Notes under the pieces: model-generated
Told to the model about the DNA's origin: nothing
The model's input: the letters and a program-made list of their open reading frames with translations, nothing else
The model's database searches: none
Made by a program: the position numbers and the translations under genes
Shown: piece by piece, positions 45,842 through 55,352 of the stretch
Layout of the letters: each line of letters begins with the position of its first letter
Numbering within the stretch: position 1 is the first letter of the stretch
From: Taibaiella sp.
GTDB taxonomy: Bacteria > Bacteroidota > Bacteroidia > Chitinophagales > Chitinophagaceae
Assembly (NCBI GenBank): GCA_013815385.1
Contig: JACDGL010000007.1
Location: forward strand, 62,001-126,000
Direction: 5' to 3'
Length of the DNA stretch: 64,000 nucleotides

Positions 45842-47169
45842 TTACTCACCAATGCTTTCTTATTGAAGACAGCGATGAGCAGGAGGCAAAATGCCAATGC
45901 CTCTGCTATGCAATTCCAGTACACGTACCGGAAATCAGTATCCGTCTGGAAGATGAAGAACTGCGGCAGCAAATACAGCAGGCTGGATGATACCAGCACC
46001 ACGTAAGCAAACCGTAAAAACACATCCTTCACTAAAGGGATAGCACCTAATAGCACAATACCCAGCAATAGCCAGAACCACGGCCTCATATACACCATTC
46101 CCCCTTGCGAATGGATATAGGAGAGCACCTTATCCGACCACACGTTCTTATGGTACACAAAGCCATACGGATTAGGGTCTATGCGCGGGTACCAGTAAAC
46201 GAATGGCGAACCGTTCCGCACTCTTAAGAAATAAAGAAACCCAATGTACCGGTTATGTAAGTAAACAAATGGATGCGCGCTTATACATTTCAGCCAGCTA
46301 TTCCTTAGTTCTTTTATGGTCTGCTCGTTTGTGGCAAATATTTCCTCTCCATTATTCGTGTACGCTAGTGTATCAAAGGTAATGGGTGAATACCTGGTCC
46401 TGAGCCGCGCTGTGTCTGTACCCTTTGCATACATGCTTGCCGGATAATAGGCATCGCCTGTCTCGTGATATACGCCTGTTATATCCTGCAGGTATATCGT
46501 AAATTCTGGGTACTCTTTTTCTGCGTGGACGATTTTTTTGTTGAAGGGAAATTGCAATGAATACAATCCCGCTGTTAAGGCAACAAACACGAACAGGCGC
46601 AGGTGCAGTTTATTTCTTACCAACAGATAACTGAAAAAATACAATAAGGGGAGTACTGCCGGCAAAGCATTCTGGCGCAGCCATATGGCATAGGTAATAA
46701 GGATAATACAAAGAAGACCTTTTACTACAGATAATCTTGCATCTATAAAATGGACACGGAACAGTATGGCGAATACCAGAAGACAGGCAAATGCCATTTG
46801 CACATCTTTAATAATGTAGCCTGCATAGTTCTGTACAAAGGGCGACAACACAAACAGCAGTACCAGCAGCCGCCACAAAAAACTCCTGAATGTGCTGAGC
46901 AACTGGTAGCAACTGCACCAGAGCATTGCCTGCTGTAGCAGCATCATCATCAATGGCCCTTTGTACACCTTATTGAGTACACGCCACACGGCAGCCATTA
47001 TTGGTGGGTGCCAGTCGCCATAGTGGTTGGTTGTAGCCTGGGTGTACTGGTCAAAGCTATCGGGAGACATGAAGCCGGGATAGTAAGCGATGACAGATAA
47101 AATAAATCCAGCAATGCATATCGCAAGAGGCCATTTATTATCTCCGGATTTTTGAGAGAAAAGAGTCAT
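45838..47169 (-). CDS. Multi-span membrane protein, probable GT-C type glycosyltransferase
   Basis: 443 residues with about ten membrane spans. The first extracytoplasmic loop has acidic SPDSFDQYTQATTNHYGDWHPP, in the position of the metal-binding Asp motif of GT-C enzymes. A large periplasmic loop near residues 205-320 and further spans follow. GT-C members use polyprenyl-linked sugars. The resemblance is in layout, so the call is tentative. It converges on mqnE with a 4-bp overlap and lies downstream of the MFS gene. Confidence 0.6.
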   Translation of the reverse strand: MTLFSQKSGDNKWPLAICIAGFILSVIAYYPGFMSPDSFDQYTQATTNHYGDWHPPIMAAVWRVLNKVYKGPLMMMLLQQAMLWCSCYQLLSTFRSFLWRLLVLLFVLSPFVQNYAGYIIKDVQMAFACLLVFAILFRVHFIDARLSVVKGLLCIILITYAIWLRQNALPAVLPLLYFFSYLLVRNKLHLRLFVFVALTAGLYSLQFPFNKKIVHAEKEYPEFTIYLQDITGVYHETGDAYYPASMYAKGTDTARLRTRYSPITFDTLAYTNNGEEIFATNEQTIKELRNSWLKCISAHPFVYLHNRYIGFLYFLRVRNGSPFVYWYPRIDPNPYGFVYHKNVWSDKVLSYIHSQGGMVYMRPWFWLLLGIVLLGAIPLVKDVFLRFAYVVLVSSSLLYLLPQFFIFQTDTDFRYVYWNCIAEALAFCLLLIAVFNKKALVSN

Positions 47170-47181
47170 CGCTCCATTTGC

Positions 47182-48408
47182 TTACTCCTCTACAAAATTA
47201 AGGTCCTTATCAAATGTTTCTTCTGTAAAGAATATAGCAGCGGTGCTTATGGCCATTACCACAACACCGGTAATAGCTGCGGCATTGATGTAGCCATAGC
47301 CGGGCTTCAGGGAATTGAACAGTATAATTACCAGCGGCAGTGAACCGCGTACCATATTGGGTACCGTAGTAGCAGCAGTAGCCCTTAGGTTGGTGCCAAA
47401 ATGCTCTGCGGCCATAGTTATGAATATAGCCCAGAAGCCTGTACCAAAACCCATGAGCATGCAAATACCGTACATGCCATTTGCAGTACCATTATACTGC
47501 CGGAAGTACAGTACCAGCGATACAATGGTAATGGCGTAGTATATATACAACGCCTTCTTACGGCTGCGCAATGCCTGGCTTATTAAGCCGATCAGCAGGT
47601 CTCCGATAGATATGGCTACATAGGCAAGCATCACCGCCTTACCCGAATCTATTGGTTCTTTTATACCAAACTGCTCCCCGAATTCTTTAGAGAAAGTGAT
47701 GAGGATGCCGATCACATACCACGTTGGCAAACCGATAAGTATGCTGAGCATATATTTTCTGAACCGCCTGCCATTGGTAAAGAACATGGAGAAATCGCCA
47801 CGCTTCACTTTGGTTTGCTTCACATCCTGGAACATGCCGGATTCAAATACACTGATCCTTAATAACAGCAGCAATAAGCCTAAACCACCGCCTATAAAGT
47901 AACAGATACGCCAATCGAATGCCTGCTTTATAAAAAAAGCCAGTATAGCGCCCGTAAGGCCTATACCCGCTACTATAGAGGTAGCAATACCTCGCTTTTC
48001 TTTTGGTATCAGTTCGCTTACCAGCGTAATGCCAGCTCCTAGTTCGCCCGCCAGGCCTATACCTGCTACAAAGCGGCACATACTGTATTGGTGTACCGAC
48101 TGCACCAGCCCGTTGGCAATATTGGCCAGTGAATAAAGGATAATGGAACCAAATAGCACACTCAGCCTGCCCTTCTTATCGCCCAGCATACCCCATACAA
48201 TGCCGCCCAGCAGCAATCCAAACATCTGGAAGCTGATGATGGCCTTGCCATCAGTATCTATTGCCAGCTTGCTCAGCCCCAATGATTTAAGGCTGTCTAC
48301 GCGTATTATGCTAAAAAGAAGCAGGTCATATATATCTACAAAATACCCCAATGAGGCTACCAGCACCGGGATGCTAAGCAGTGCTACTGTCTTTTGTTTT
48401 TGGTCCAT
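47182..48408 (-). CDS. MFS transporter
   Basis: 408 residues with twelve hydrophobic stretches and the MFS motif A GMLGDKKGRLSVL between spans 2 and 3, and a second copy region QALRSRKKAL. FVDIYDLLLFSIIR in the first span and the RFVAGIGLAGELGAGITLVSE block fit the metabolite:H+ symporter (sugar or organic-acid) group. Substrate unknown. It is 5 nt downstream of the DedA gene. Confidence 0.9.
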   Translation of the reverse strand: MDQKQKTVALLSIPVLVASLGYFVDIYDLLLFSIIRVDSLKSLGLSKLAIDTDGKAIISFQMFGLLLGGIVWGMLGDKKGRLSVLFGSIILYSLANIANGLVQSVHQYSMCRFVAGIGLAGELGAGITLVSELIPKEKRGIATSIVAGIGLTGAILAFFIKQAFDWRICYFIGGGLGLLLLLLRISVFESGMFQDVKQTKVKRGDFSMFFTNGRRFRKYMLSILIGLPTWYVIGILITFSKEFGEQFGIKEPIDSGKAVMLAYVAISIGDLLIGLISQALRSRKKALYIYYAITIVSLVLYFRQYNGTANGMYGICMLMGFGTGFWAIFITMAAEHFGTNLRATAATTVPNMVRGSLPLVIILFNSLKPGYGYINAAAITGVVVMAISTAAIFFTEETFDKDLNFVEE

Positions 48409-48413
48409 AAATA

Positions 48414-49079
48414 TCAGCTAACAGGTGGTGCAGGATCTTTTCTGTGGACGAACATTTTAAACAGTACCGGTCCGGTGGTAACTATAATTAAGCCGATCAC
48501 TATTTTTTCAAAGTTGTGCTTCACCCATTCATTCTCCCCTAAGAAGTACCCAGATAACGTCATGGTGGTTACCCAGGCCACACAGCCTATAATATTATAC
48601 AGGATGAACTTCTTTTTTTCCATATCCACCATGCCTGCCACTATAGGGGCAAATGTGCGGACAATGGGCAGGAAACGAGCCAGGATAATAGCGCTGCCAC
48701 CCCGCTTCTGGTAGAAATTGTGTGCCTGCACCACATGTTTTTTCTTGAAAAAGAAAGAGTCCTCCCGCTTTAGCAATAACGGCCCTGTTTTTCTCCCGAA
48801 CCAATACCCTACCATGTTGCCGATTATACCCGCTATGCTTATCAATGCTATCCAGTAAACCAGGTTGGCTATATTATTGGTAAACGGGCTGTGAGAATTT
48901 GCGATCATCAACCCGGTTACAAAAAGCAACGAATCGCCCGGCAGGAAAAAGCCAACAAAAAGACCAGTCTCCGCAAATATGATAAAAGCAACTAGATAAA
49001 GGCCGCCGTACAGGGTAACCAATGCTGCCAGCTTTTCGGCATTCATCAGTTCCTTTATCAGCTCTACAAGATTGTGCAT
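48414..49079 (-). CDS. DedA family membrane protein
   Basis: 221 residues with the DedA/VTT pattern: FAETGLFVGFFLPGDSLLFVTG, then GNMVGYWFGRKTGPLLL and the signature FYQKRGGSAIILARFLPIVRTFAPIVAGMVDM. DedA proteins take part in membrane lipid (C55-P or phosphatidylethanolamine) flipping in better-known members. It is in the same direction as the MFS gene, five bases apart. Confidence 0.93.
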   Translation of the reverse strand: MHNLVELIKELMNAEKLAALVTLYGGLYLVAFIIFAETGLFVGFFLPGDSLLFVTGLMIANSHSPFTNNIANLVYWIALISIAGIIGNMVGYWFGRKTGPLLLKREDSFFFKKKHVVQAHNFYQKRGGSAIILARFLPIVRTFAPIVAGMVDMEKKKFILYNIIGCVAWVTTMTLSGYFLGENEWVKHNFEKIVIGLIIVTTGPVLFKMFVHRKDPAPPVS

Positions 49080-49151
49080 GGTGTATATTAAAAGGGAAAA
49101 TTATAAAAAAACCCGCACATCAGGCTTAACACACTGAAAATTATTCATTTA

Positions 49152-50468
49152 TCAATGATCCTTTGCATCTGGCTTCCCGCTTTCCCACTTACTTACTACT
49201 GCGGTGGCTATGCTGTTGCCCACCACATTTGTTGCTGCCCTGCCCATGTCCATTATCGGGTCTATACCCAGCAATAGCGCCATACCTGCCTCCGGCAACT
49301 TGAAGGTAGCCAGAGTACCTGCCACTACTACCAGGCTGGCACGCGGCACACCGGCTACACCTTTACTGGTTAGCAGCAAGGTAAGCAGCATGCTCACCTG
49401 CGTACCTGTATCCATGTGTATGCCATAGCACTGCGCTACGAACAGCGCGGCAAATGTCATATACATCATAGACCCATCCAGGTTAAAGGAATAGCCTAGT
49501 GGCAGTACAAAGCTGACTATGCGGTTAGGGCACCCTGCCCTCTCCAGCTCCTCCATTGTTTTTGGGAAGGCCGCCTCGCTGCTGCTGGTACTGAATGCTA
49601 CAAGTGTCGGGTCCTTGATGCGCCTAAGCAATATAAAGATGTGCCTTCCGGTAAACAGCAGCCCCGCAAGCACCAGCACCAATAAAAGTAATAGAAGCCC
49701 AAGATAAAACTCCCCTATAAACCGTGAATAGGTAGCCAGTATGCCTATGCCCTGCTTGGCTATCACCGCCGCCATGGCACCGAATACCGCAATCGGCGCA
49801 AAGTTCATGATGTAGTTGGTTACCTTAAGAATGATGTGCGCCACGGTATCCAGCGCATTGAGTAAATTATGTGCCTTTTCTTTAAGTGCCGCCGCAGCAA
49901 TACCAAAAAATATAGAGAAGACCACTACCTGCAATATCTCATTACGGGCCATAGCATCTATAATACTGGTTGGAAATATATGGCTTATAAAATCTTTGAT
50001 CGTTTGCGGTGGAGTAGCTATCAGGCCAGCGTTATCCGCGGGATGGGGCAAATGCATACCAGCCCCGGGCTGGAAATAATTAACCAGGAACATGCCCAGC
50101 AATAAGCTGGTCAATGACGCACACAGGAACCAAAGCAGCGTTTTACCACCTATACGTCCTATCACCTTCACATCGCCCAGGCGTGCTATACCGGTAACCA
50201 GTGTGCTGAATACCAGCGGCGCAATGATCATTTTTATAAGCCGCAGAAAAATATCAGCAAGCATGGAAAAAGGTTCCAGCCGGGCATCACGCGTTTTTAT
50301 AGCATTATCTATCAGGTGCTGGTTAGCCCCTGTACTGATAACCATATTTTCGGCTCCAACATAATGGTCATGGAGCCATAGCCCGAGCAGCACACCCCCG
50401 GCTAACCCTGCCAGTATAGCAATGGTTAATTTATTATTCCTCTTTGTGGGTATTGTTTCGGCGTGCAT
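49152..50468 (-). CDS. Dicarboxylate/amino acid:cation symporter (DAACS)
   Basis: 438 residues of the glutamate/C4-dicarboxylate transporter fold. Hairpin motif AFSTSSSEAAFPKTMEELE (serine-rich HP1) and the NLDGSMMYMTFAALFVAQ block are clear, as is FKLPEAGMALLLGIDPIMDMGRAATNVVGNSIAT at the end. It imports glutamate, aspartate or C4-dicarboxylates with Na+ or H+. It follows the ACC-deaminase-like gene by 18 nt. Confidence 0.95.
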   Translation of the reverse strand: MHAETIPTKRNNKLTIAILAGLAGGVLLGLWLHDHYVGAENMVISTGANQHLIDNAIKTRDARLEPFSMLADIFLRLIKMIIAPLVFSTLVTGIARLGDVKVIGRIGGKTLLWFLCASLTSLLLGMFLVNYFQPGAGMHLPHPADNAGLIATPPQTIKDFISHIFPTSIIDAMARNEILQVVVFSIFFGIAAAALKEKAHNLLNALDTVAHIILKVTNYIMNFAPIAVFGAMAAVIAKQGIGILATYSRFIGEFYLGLLLLLLVLVLAGLLFTGRHIFILLRRIKDPTLVAFSTSSSEAAFPKTMEELERAGCPNRIVSFVLPLGYSFNLDGSMMYMTFAALFVAQCYGIHMDTGTQVSMLLTLLLTSKGVAGVPRASLVVVAGTLATFKLPEAGMALLLGIDPIMDMGRAATNVVGNSIATAVVSKWESGKPDAKDH

Positions 50469-50486
50469 ATGCCTGCAAAGTAATAC

Positions 50487-51392
50487 TTAGCTGCCTGCAT
50501 AGCAAAGGCGTTCGCTAACCGATGTATTTCCCTGTAGCCCTCCGGTATGTATGCAAAGTATATGTGCATCAGGTGAAAAATAATTTTCTGCTACCATGGC
50601 GTGTAACCCAACCATCATTTTACCGGTGTAGATAATATCAAGAGGTATCTTATTTATACCGTAAAAGTCATTCATGAATGTTATTAGTTCGTCGCCATGT
50701 TTTCCAAATCCCCCAAGGTGCCATCTGTCCGTTATATGCCAGTTGGCCTTATGTATAAATGGCCTTAATGCTTCATTCAGGTAATCCCCTCCTTTCAGCG
50801 GGGCAAAGCCAATTATCTCCTGAGCTTCCGGCAATGCGTTCCGGATACCTGCAAGTGTAGTTCCGGTACCTACCGGCAGGCAGATGTGTGTATAACAGGC
50901 TGGTATGTGTTGCGCTATTTCTCCCGCACCCATTCTCCCCTCTTCGTTGGCGCCGCCTTCCGGTATTATAATATGGTCAGCATATTGGGCTGATAGCGCT
51001 ATCAGCCATTCCTCATCCGTTTTATGCCTGTACTCCTGTATGGTTATATACTTTAGTTGCATTCCATACGCCACACACTTTAGTAAAGTATCTGTAGGCT
51101 GATGCTGGTGATGCAGGCCCCGTACTATGCCAACAGAAGATAAATTATTTTCACGGGCAGCTGCGGCTGTAGCTACCAGGTGATTGGAATAAGCCCCTCC
51201 AAATGTAAGTACCCCTTTACTTCCTTCCTTCAGTGCATGGGCTATATTAAGCTTTAGCTTGAACCATTTGTTGCCGGAGATAATTGGGTGTATCGCATCC
51301 AGGCGCAGCATATCTATACCTGCTACCCTGTTATTATACCACCCGGGAGAAAGAGGCTGTACAATGCAGGCACCCTCATTAATTATATCCAT
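50487..51392 (-). CDS. PLP enzyme of the ACC deaminase / D-cysteine desulfhydrase family
   Basis: 301 residues from ATG 51392 (MDIINEGACIVQPLSPG). It has the PLP lysine in SGNKWFKLKLNIA, TFGGAYSNHLVATAAAA, LPVGTGTTLAGI and HTGGLQGNTSV at the end. The branch includes ACC deaminase and D-cysteine desulfhydrase; the substrate is not clear from sequence. Its start overlaps the end of era by 14 nt, so the two are probably coupled. Confidence 0.88.
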   Translation of the reverse strand: MDIINEGACIVQPLSPGWYNNRVAGIDMLRLDAIHPIISGNKWFKLKLNIAHALKEGSKGVLTFGGAYSNHLVATAAAARENNLSSVGIVRGLHHQHQPTDTLLKCVAYGMQLKYITIQEYRHKTDEEWLIALSAQYADHIIIPEGGANEEGRMGAGEIAQHIPACYTHICLPVGTGTTLAGIRNALPEAQEIIGFAPLKGGDYLNEALRPFIHKANWHITDRWHLGGFGKHGDELITFMNDFYGINKIPLDIIYTGKMMVGLHAMVAENYFSPDAHILCIHTGGLQGNTSVSERLCYAGS

Positions 51393-52263
51393 ACTCACGC
51401 AGGTAATTATCATTATCGCGCCACTTGGGCCGTACTTTAATGAATAGTTCCAGGTGTACTTTGCGCTGCAGAAATTCTTCAATGTTCTTACGGGCGTTGA
51501 TACCAAGTTGTTTTATCATGCTGCCGCCCTTGCCCAGCAGTATGCCCTTCTGTGTTTCGCGGGTTACTATTATTTCTGCTTTTATTACATCCAGCTTTTC
51601 TTTCTCCTCAAACGACTGTACTATCACCGCTGCATGGTACGGTATCTCCTCATGATATAAATGGTATATCTGCTCCCTTATCAGCTCACTTACAAAAAAA
51701 CGGACAGGCCTGTCCGACATTGAATCATCAGGATAATATGGTGGGGCCTCCGGTAACGATCTTAATATGGCCGGCACTATCTTATCGATATTTGTTTTCT
51801 TCTGGGCCGATACCGCCATTACATCCCACCCCGGAAAGGCATCGTTGTATTTTTTAATGATCGGCTCTATTTCCTTTTTATCCTTTACAAGGTCTGCCTT
51901 ATTAAGCAGCAGCAGGCAGGGCACTTTCAATTTCATTCCGTTCACTATCCCCTGCAGTTCCTCTATCGGGGTTGTAATATCATGCACCAGTATGGCTATA
52001 TCTGCATCTTCCAGTGCGCTCTTTACGTGCTGCATCATTTTCTGGTGCAGCTTGTATTGCGGGTCTATGATGCCCGGCGTATCAGAGAATACTATCTGGT
52101 AAGCTGCTTCTGTGAGGATGCCCATTATACGGTGGCGGGTGGTCTGCACCTTGGGCGAGGTGATGACAAGGTTCTCCCCCAGCAATGCATTCAGCAAGGT
52201 AGATTTACCCGCATTGGGCTGACCAAAAATATTTACGAATCCTGATTGATGTTTATCTGGCAT
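51379..52263 (-). CDS. era: GTPase Era
   Basis: 294 residues: G1 GQPNAGKS, G3 DTPGIID, G4 NKADLVKDKK, then the C-terminal KH domain with GILLGKGGSMIKQLG. Era binds 16S rRNA and helps mature the 30S subunit. It is the first gene of a minus-strand run (era, PLP enzyme, symporter). Confidence 0.96.
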   Translation of the reverse strand: MPDKHQSGFVNIFGQPNAGKSTLLNALLGENLVITSPKVQTTRHRIMGILTEAAYQIVFSDTPGIIDPQYKLHQKMMQHVKSALEDADIAILVHDITTPIEELQGIVNGMKLKVPCLLLLNKADLVKDKKEIEPIIKKYNDAFPGWDVMAVSAQKKTNIDKIVPAILRSLPEAPPYYPDDSMSDRPVRFFVSELIREQIYHLYHEEIPYHAAVIVQSFEEKEKLDVIKAEIIVTRETQKGILLGKGGSMIKQLGINARKNIEEFLQRKVHLELFIKVRPKWRDNDNYLREYGYN

Positions 52264-52328
52264 GCAAGTGGTAAAATTAGCAAGGTGAAGTTGATTTGAA
52301 TCATTTGCTTCAAATTATTCTGATAAGG

Positions 52329-52360
52329 TTTGTTTGTTACCACGTTAAACACTATCTTTG
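52329..52360 (+). promoter_or_regulatory. Consensus promoter of the initiator tRNA gene
   Basis: TTTG (52329-52332), 20-nt spacer, TATCTTTG (52353-52360): exact match to both elements. The mature tRNA begins 10 nt after the -7 box. Confidence 0.9.
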
Positions 52361-52369
52361 CACCCACAG

Positions 52370-52441
<72 letters not shown>

Positions 52442-52448
52442 CACCGCA

Positions 52449-52483
52449 AAGAAAGGCAATCATTTTGGTTGCCTTTCTTAATT
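52449..52483 (+). terminator. Terminator of the tRNA gene
   Basis: AAGAAAGGCAA / TTGCCTTTCTT, 11-bp stem, 9-nt loop, then AATTTT. Confidence 0.85.
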
Positions 52484-52613
52484 TTACACAACGGAGACAC
52501 CTTTGACTATTTTCGGAATGTGCATGACAGCCTTTAGAAAAATAACCTGGGAATCATCATGATTTTATGCAACTGTAATAGATACAATAGCGAAACTCTT
52601 AGCTTTTCATAGT

Positions 52614-53507
52614 GTGACCCATATAACCGAAACGCATATACCAGTTTATTCTCTCGAGCAGTCGAGCAGAGAAGGCAGTAAACTATTTGAGATAGTTGAA
52701 AGTGGGAAGGGATTAACCCAACATCAGAAAGAGCTTTTTTTTATACCTCACAGGCTAAACTTTTACAAACTGGTATTTGTGAAGCAAGGTAGTAACAGGC
52801 ATTGGGTAGATATGGTGCCCTATGCCTTAAAACCAAATACGCTTAATTTTACCGCACCACAGCAAATGCTTCTGAAAGAGGAGGGAACTGCTATTGAAGG
52901 TATATTTATTTGTTTTACCGACGAGTTTCTAGGCCTGGACGAGAACAGGATGTTGAAACAACTACCTGTGATCCAGAATCCATACAATGGCCACGAACTA
53001 GCTTTGTCGGCGGAAGATATTGTGTTCGTCAACGACATCATCACGAAGCTACTGGCAGAATACCGCACCAAAGCAGGCTGGCACAATAGTATGCTGCTGT
53101 CATATCTGCGCATATTGTTAATCTATACAAGCAGACTATATACAGCGCAATTTACCAATGATGCCGGACTTGCAGACCGTGATCTGTTGAAAAAATTTAA
53201 AGCCTTAGTCACAGAAAATTTTACTGACTACCATGATGTAGTCACTTATGCCGGAATGCTCCACCTATCAGCAGGGCATTTTAGCGAGCTGATTAAAGAA
53301 CAAAGCGGCAAAACTGCTATTGAGCATATACATGACCGCCTGCTGCTGGAAGCAAAGCGCATGCTTTTTCACACCAATAACTCAATAAAAGAAATTGCTT
53401 TTGAGTTGGGCTTTCAAGATGCATCTTATTTTAACCGTTTTTTCAAACGCCTTACTTCTGATACTCCACTGGTTTACCGCAACACCATCCGCGAAATGTA
53501 CCGTTGA
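52614..53507 (+). CDS. AraC family transcriptional regulator
   Basis: 297 residues: an N-terminal cupin-like sensor part, then two helix-turn-helix units in the last 100 residues (YAGMLHLSAGHFSELIKEQSG; IKEIAFELGFQDASYFNRFFKR). The start is GTG 52614. It sits 81 nt ahead of a short-chain dehydrogenase in the same direction, a common pairing in which the regulator controls the enzyme. Both lie between the tRNA and a partial copy of it. Confidence 0.93.
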   Translation: MTHITETHIPVYSLEQSSREGSKLFEIVESGKGLTQHQKELFFIPHRLNFYKLVFVKQGSNRHWVDMVPYALKPNTLNFTAPQQMLLKEEGTAIEGIFICFTDEFLGLDENRMLKQLPVIQNPYNGHELALSAEDIVFVNDIITKLLAEYRTKAGWHNSMLLSYLRILLIYTSRLYTAQFTNDAGLADRDLLKKFKALVTENFTDYHDVVTYAGMLHLSAGHFSELIKEQSGKTAIEHIHDRLLLEAKRMLFHTNNSIKEIAFELGFQDASYFNRFFKRLTSDTPLVYRNTIREMYR

Positions 53508-53588
53508 TTCCTGCTTCAGTGCAATGTTGTAACAATAAGCACCATTTACCTTTGTGCTGTGCCAATAAAGGCACTAACAAAATAAAGT

Positions 53589-54341
53589 ATGAAAAAAGCA
53601 TTGATCACCGGGGCCAATAAAAGTATTGGTTTCGAAACCGCCCGCCAACTACTGCAAAAGGGCTATTACATTTATTTAGGCAGCCGCGATTTAGAGAATG
53701 GCAGGCAAGCTGTAGAAAAGCTTAAAGCCGAAGGTTTGACTGAAGTGGAAGCCATCTGTATAGATGTAAGCAATTCGGAGTCGGTAAAAGCCGCGCGTGC
53801 TGAAATGGACAGAAAAACCGATGTGCTGGATGTATTGATCAACAACGCTGGTGTCAGCGGTGCTGTTTTTAGTAATGGTCAACCACAAACAGCAACCGGC
53901 ACCGACATATCCGTTTTTGAGAAGGTGTTTCAGATAAATGTGTTTGGTGTGGCCAGGGTTACTCAGGCTTTTATAGATCTGTTGAAAAAGTCGCCCGAAC
54001 CGCGCATCGTAAATGTAAGTTCCGGCCTGGGGTCGCTTACCAGTGCCAGCGACCCAACATCGAAGTATTATAATTATAAATTTGCCGTGTACCAACCCTC
54101 AAAAGCTGCACTCAATATGTACACCATTTCGCTGGCTTACGAACTGCGCGATACACCATTTAAAGTAAACGCTGTTGATCCCGGCTTTACCGCCACCGAT
54201 TTTAATCAACACCGCGGCACAGGCACCGTTGAGCAAGCCGGTGCACGAATAGCGAAATATGCCCTGATTGATGCCAATGGTCCAACAGGAAAATTTTTCA
54301 GCGAAGAATTTAACCCGGCAACCGGAGAGGTCGCCTGGTAG
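53589..54341 (+). CDS. Short-chain dehydrogenase/reductase
   Basis: 250 residues of the classical SDR family: cofactor motif TGANKSIG (7-14), NNAG, the catalytic serine in NVSSGLGS and YQPSKAAL (Tyr and Lys of YxxxK). It reduces or oxidises a carbonyl or alcohol with NAD(P)H; the substrate is unknown. It is the likely target of the AraC gene upstream. Confidence 0.93.
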   Translation: MKKALITGANKSIGFETARQLLQKGYYIYLGSRDLENGRQAVEKLKAEGLTEVEAICIDVSNSESVKAARAEMDRKTDVLDVLINNAGVSGAVFSNGQPQTATGTDISVFEKVFQINVFGVARVTQAFIDLLKKSPEPRIVNVSSGLGSLTSASDPTSKYYNYKFAVYQPSKAALNMYTISLAYELRDTPFKVNAVDPGFTATDFNQHRGTGTVEQAGARIAKYALIDANGPTGKFFSEEFNPATGEVAW

Positions 54342-54424
54342 GTTCACATTTACAACAATATAGCGGTTAACGATGCATAGCTAACTGTATACGACCCAAC
54401 ACGAGTATTGAGTCCTGTTACCAT

Positions 54425-54459
54425 AAAAGCCAATCATTTATTTGATCGGCTTTTTTTGT
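54425..54459 (+). terminator. Terminator after the SDR gene
   Basis: AAAAGCCAATCA / TGATCGGCTTTT with one mismatch and a 6-nt loop, followed by TTT. The CAATCATTT element also occurs in the terminator after the tRNA. Confidence 0.75.
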
Positions 54460-54468
54460 CATTCTACG

Positions 54469-54513
<45 letters not shown>

Positions 54514-54605
54514 TGCCCCCGATACACATTTGATAGTCAAATTATTATATGTTTCTATTTTATTTAATGTAAAATCTTACAATACTGTTAATAATAGCTG
54601 TCCTA

Positions 54606-54636
54606 TTTGGAGTTATAGTTTAGAATATTACTTTTG
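54606..54636 (+). promoter_or_regulatory. Consensus promoter of the NlpC/P60 gene
   Basis: TTTG (54606-54609), 19-nt spacer, TACTTTTG (54629-54636): exact match to both elements, 23 nt before the ATG. The rest of the stretch from 54514 shows nothing else. Confidence 0.88.
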
Positions 54637-54659
54637 CACTCAATCCGACTTACTTGCTG

Positions 54660-55346
54660 ATGAGATCATTTACTAAAGGCATAGCCCTGTTCTGCTTTGC
54701 CGCATCAACATTTTTTGCCGGCCATTCTATGGCCCAGCAGCATGCTGTGCCAAATGCCACCCAACATATTAAGACCGAAAGCCCGCACTTCATCAATGAT
54801 ATCAGCCTTGGCAGCAATACCAACAATATCAAAATGAAGGTGGCTGAAAACAATACTACTAAAAATAAGGACGAAAAAACAAAGCAGGCCGAGCAGCCGG
54901 TATTGAATATCATCCAGAATAAATATGCTTTCCTGCTGGGCGTACTGCCACAGGCCATTACCAACTTTTCGCTTTATAATTTTATAGAAGACTGGTATGG
55001 CGTGCATTACAGGCTGGGCGGTGGCGATAAATCCGGTATCGATTGTTCCGCGTTTGTACAGCGCATGTACGAGCAGGTATTTTGCACCAACATGGTACGC
55101 ACAGCAATAGAGCAGTTCATGAGCAGCGATAACATTGTAAAGAAAACACAGACCACAGAAAAGCTGAAGGAAGGTGATCTGGTCTTTTTCCGCATACACA
55201 GCAAACGCATCACCCATGTAGGCATCTACCTGATGAATAACTATTTCATCCATGCATCCAGCAGCAATGGGGTTATGATCAGTAATCTTAACGATAAATA
55301 CTGGCACAAATACTACGCCGGTGCAGGCCAGGTGAACAAGGGATAA
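54660..55346 (+). CDS. NlpC/P60 family cell-wall hydrolase
   Basis: 228 residues from ATG 54660 (an in-frame TTG two codons earlier is less likely). Signal peptide (RSFTKGIALFCFAASTFFAGHSMA), then a low-complexity linker, then the NlpC/P60 fold with Cys129 in GIDCSAFVQ, His186 in ITHVGIYL and His198 in FIHAS. Such proteins cut gamma-glutamyl-diaminopimelate bonds in peptidoglycan. The short domain without SH3 repeats is usual for Bacteroidota. Confidence 0.92.
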   Translation: MRSFTKGIALFCFAASTFFAGHSMAQQHAVPNATQHIKTESPHFINDISLGSNTNNIKMKVAENNTTKNKDEKTKQAEQPVLNIIQNKYAFLLGVLPQAITNFSLYNFIEDWYGVHYRLGGGDKSGIDCSAFVQRMYEQVFCTNMVRTAIEQFMSSDNIVKKTQTTEKLKEGDLVFFRIHSKRITHVGIYLMNNYFIHASSSNGVMISNLNDKYWHKYYAGAGQVNKG

Positions 55347-55352
55347 TAGTGT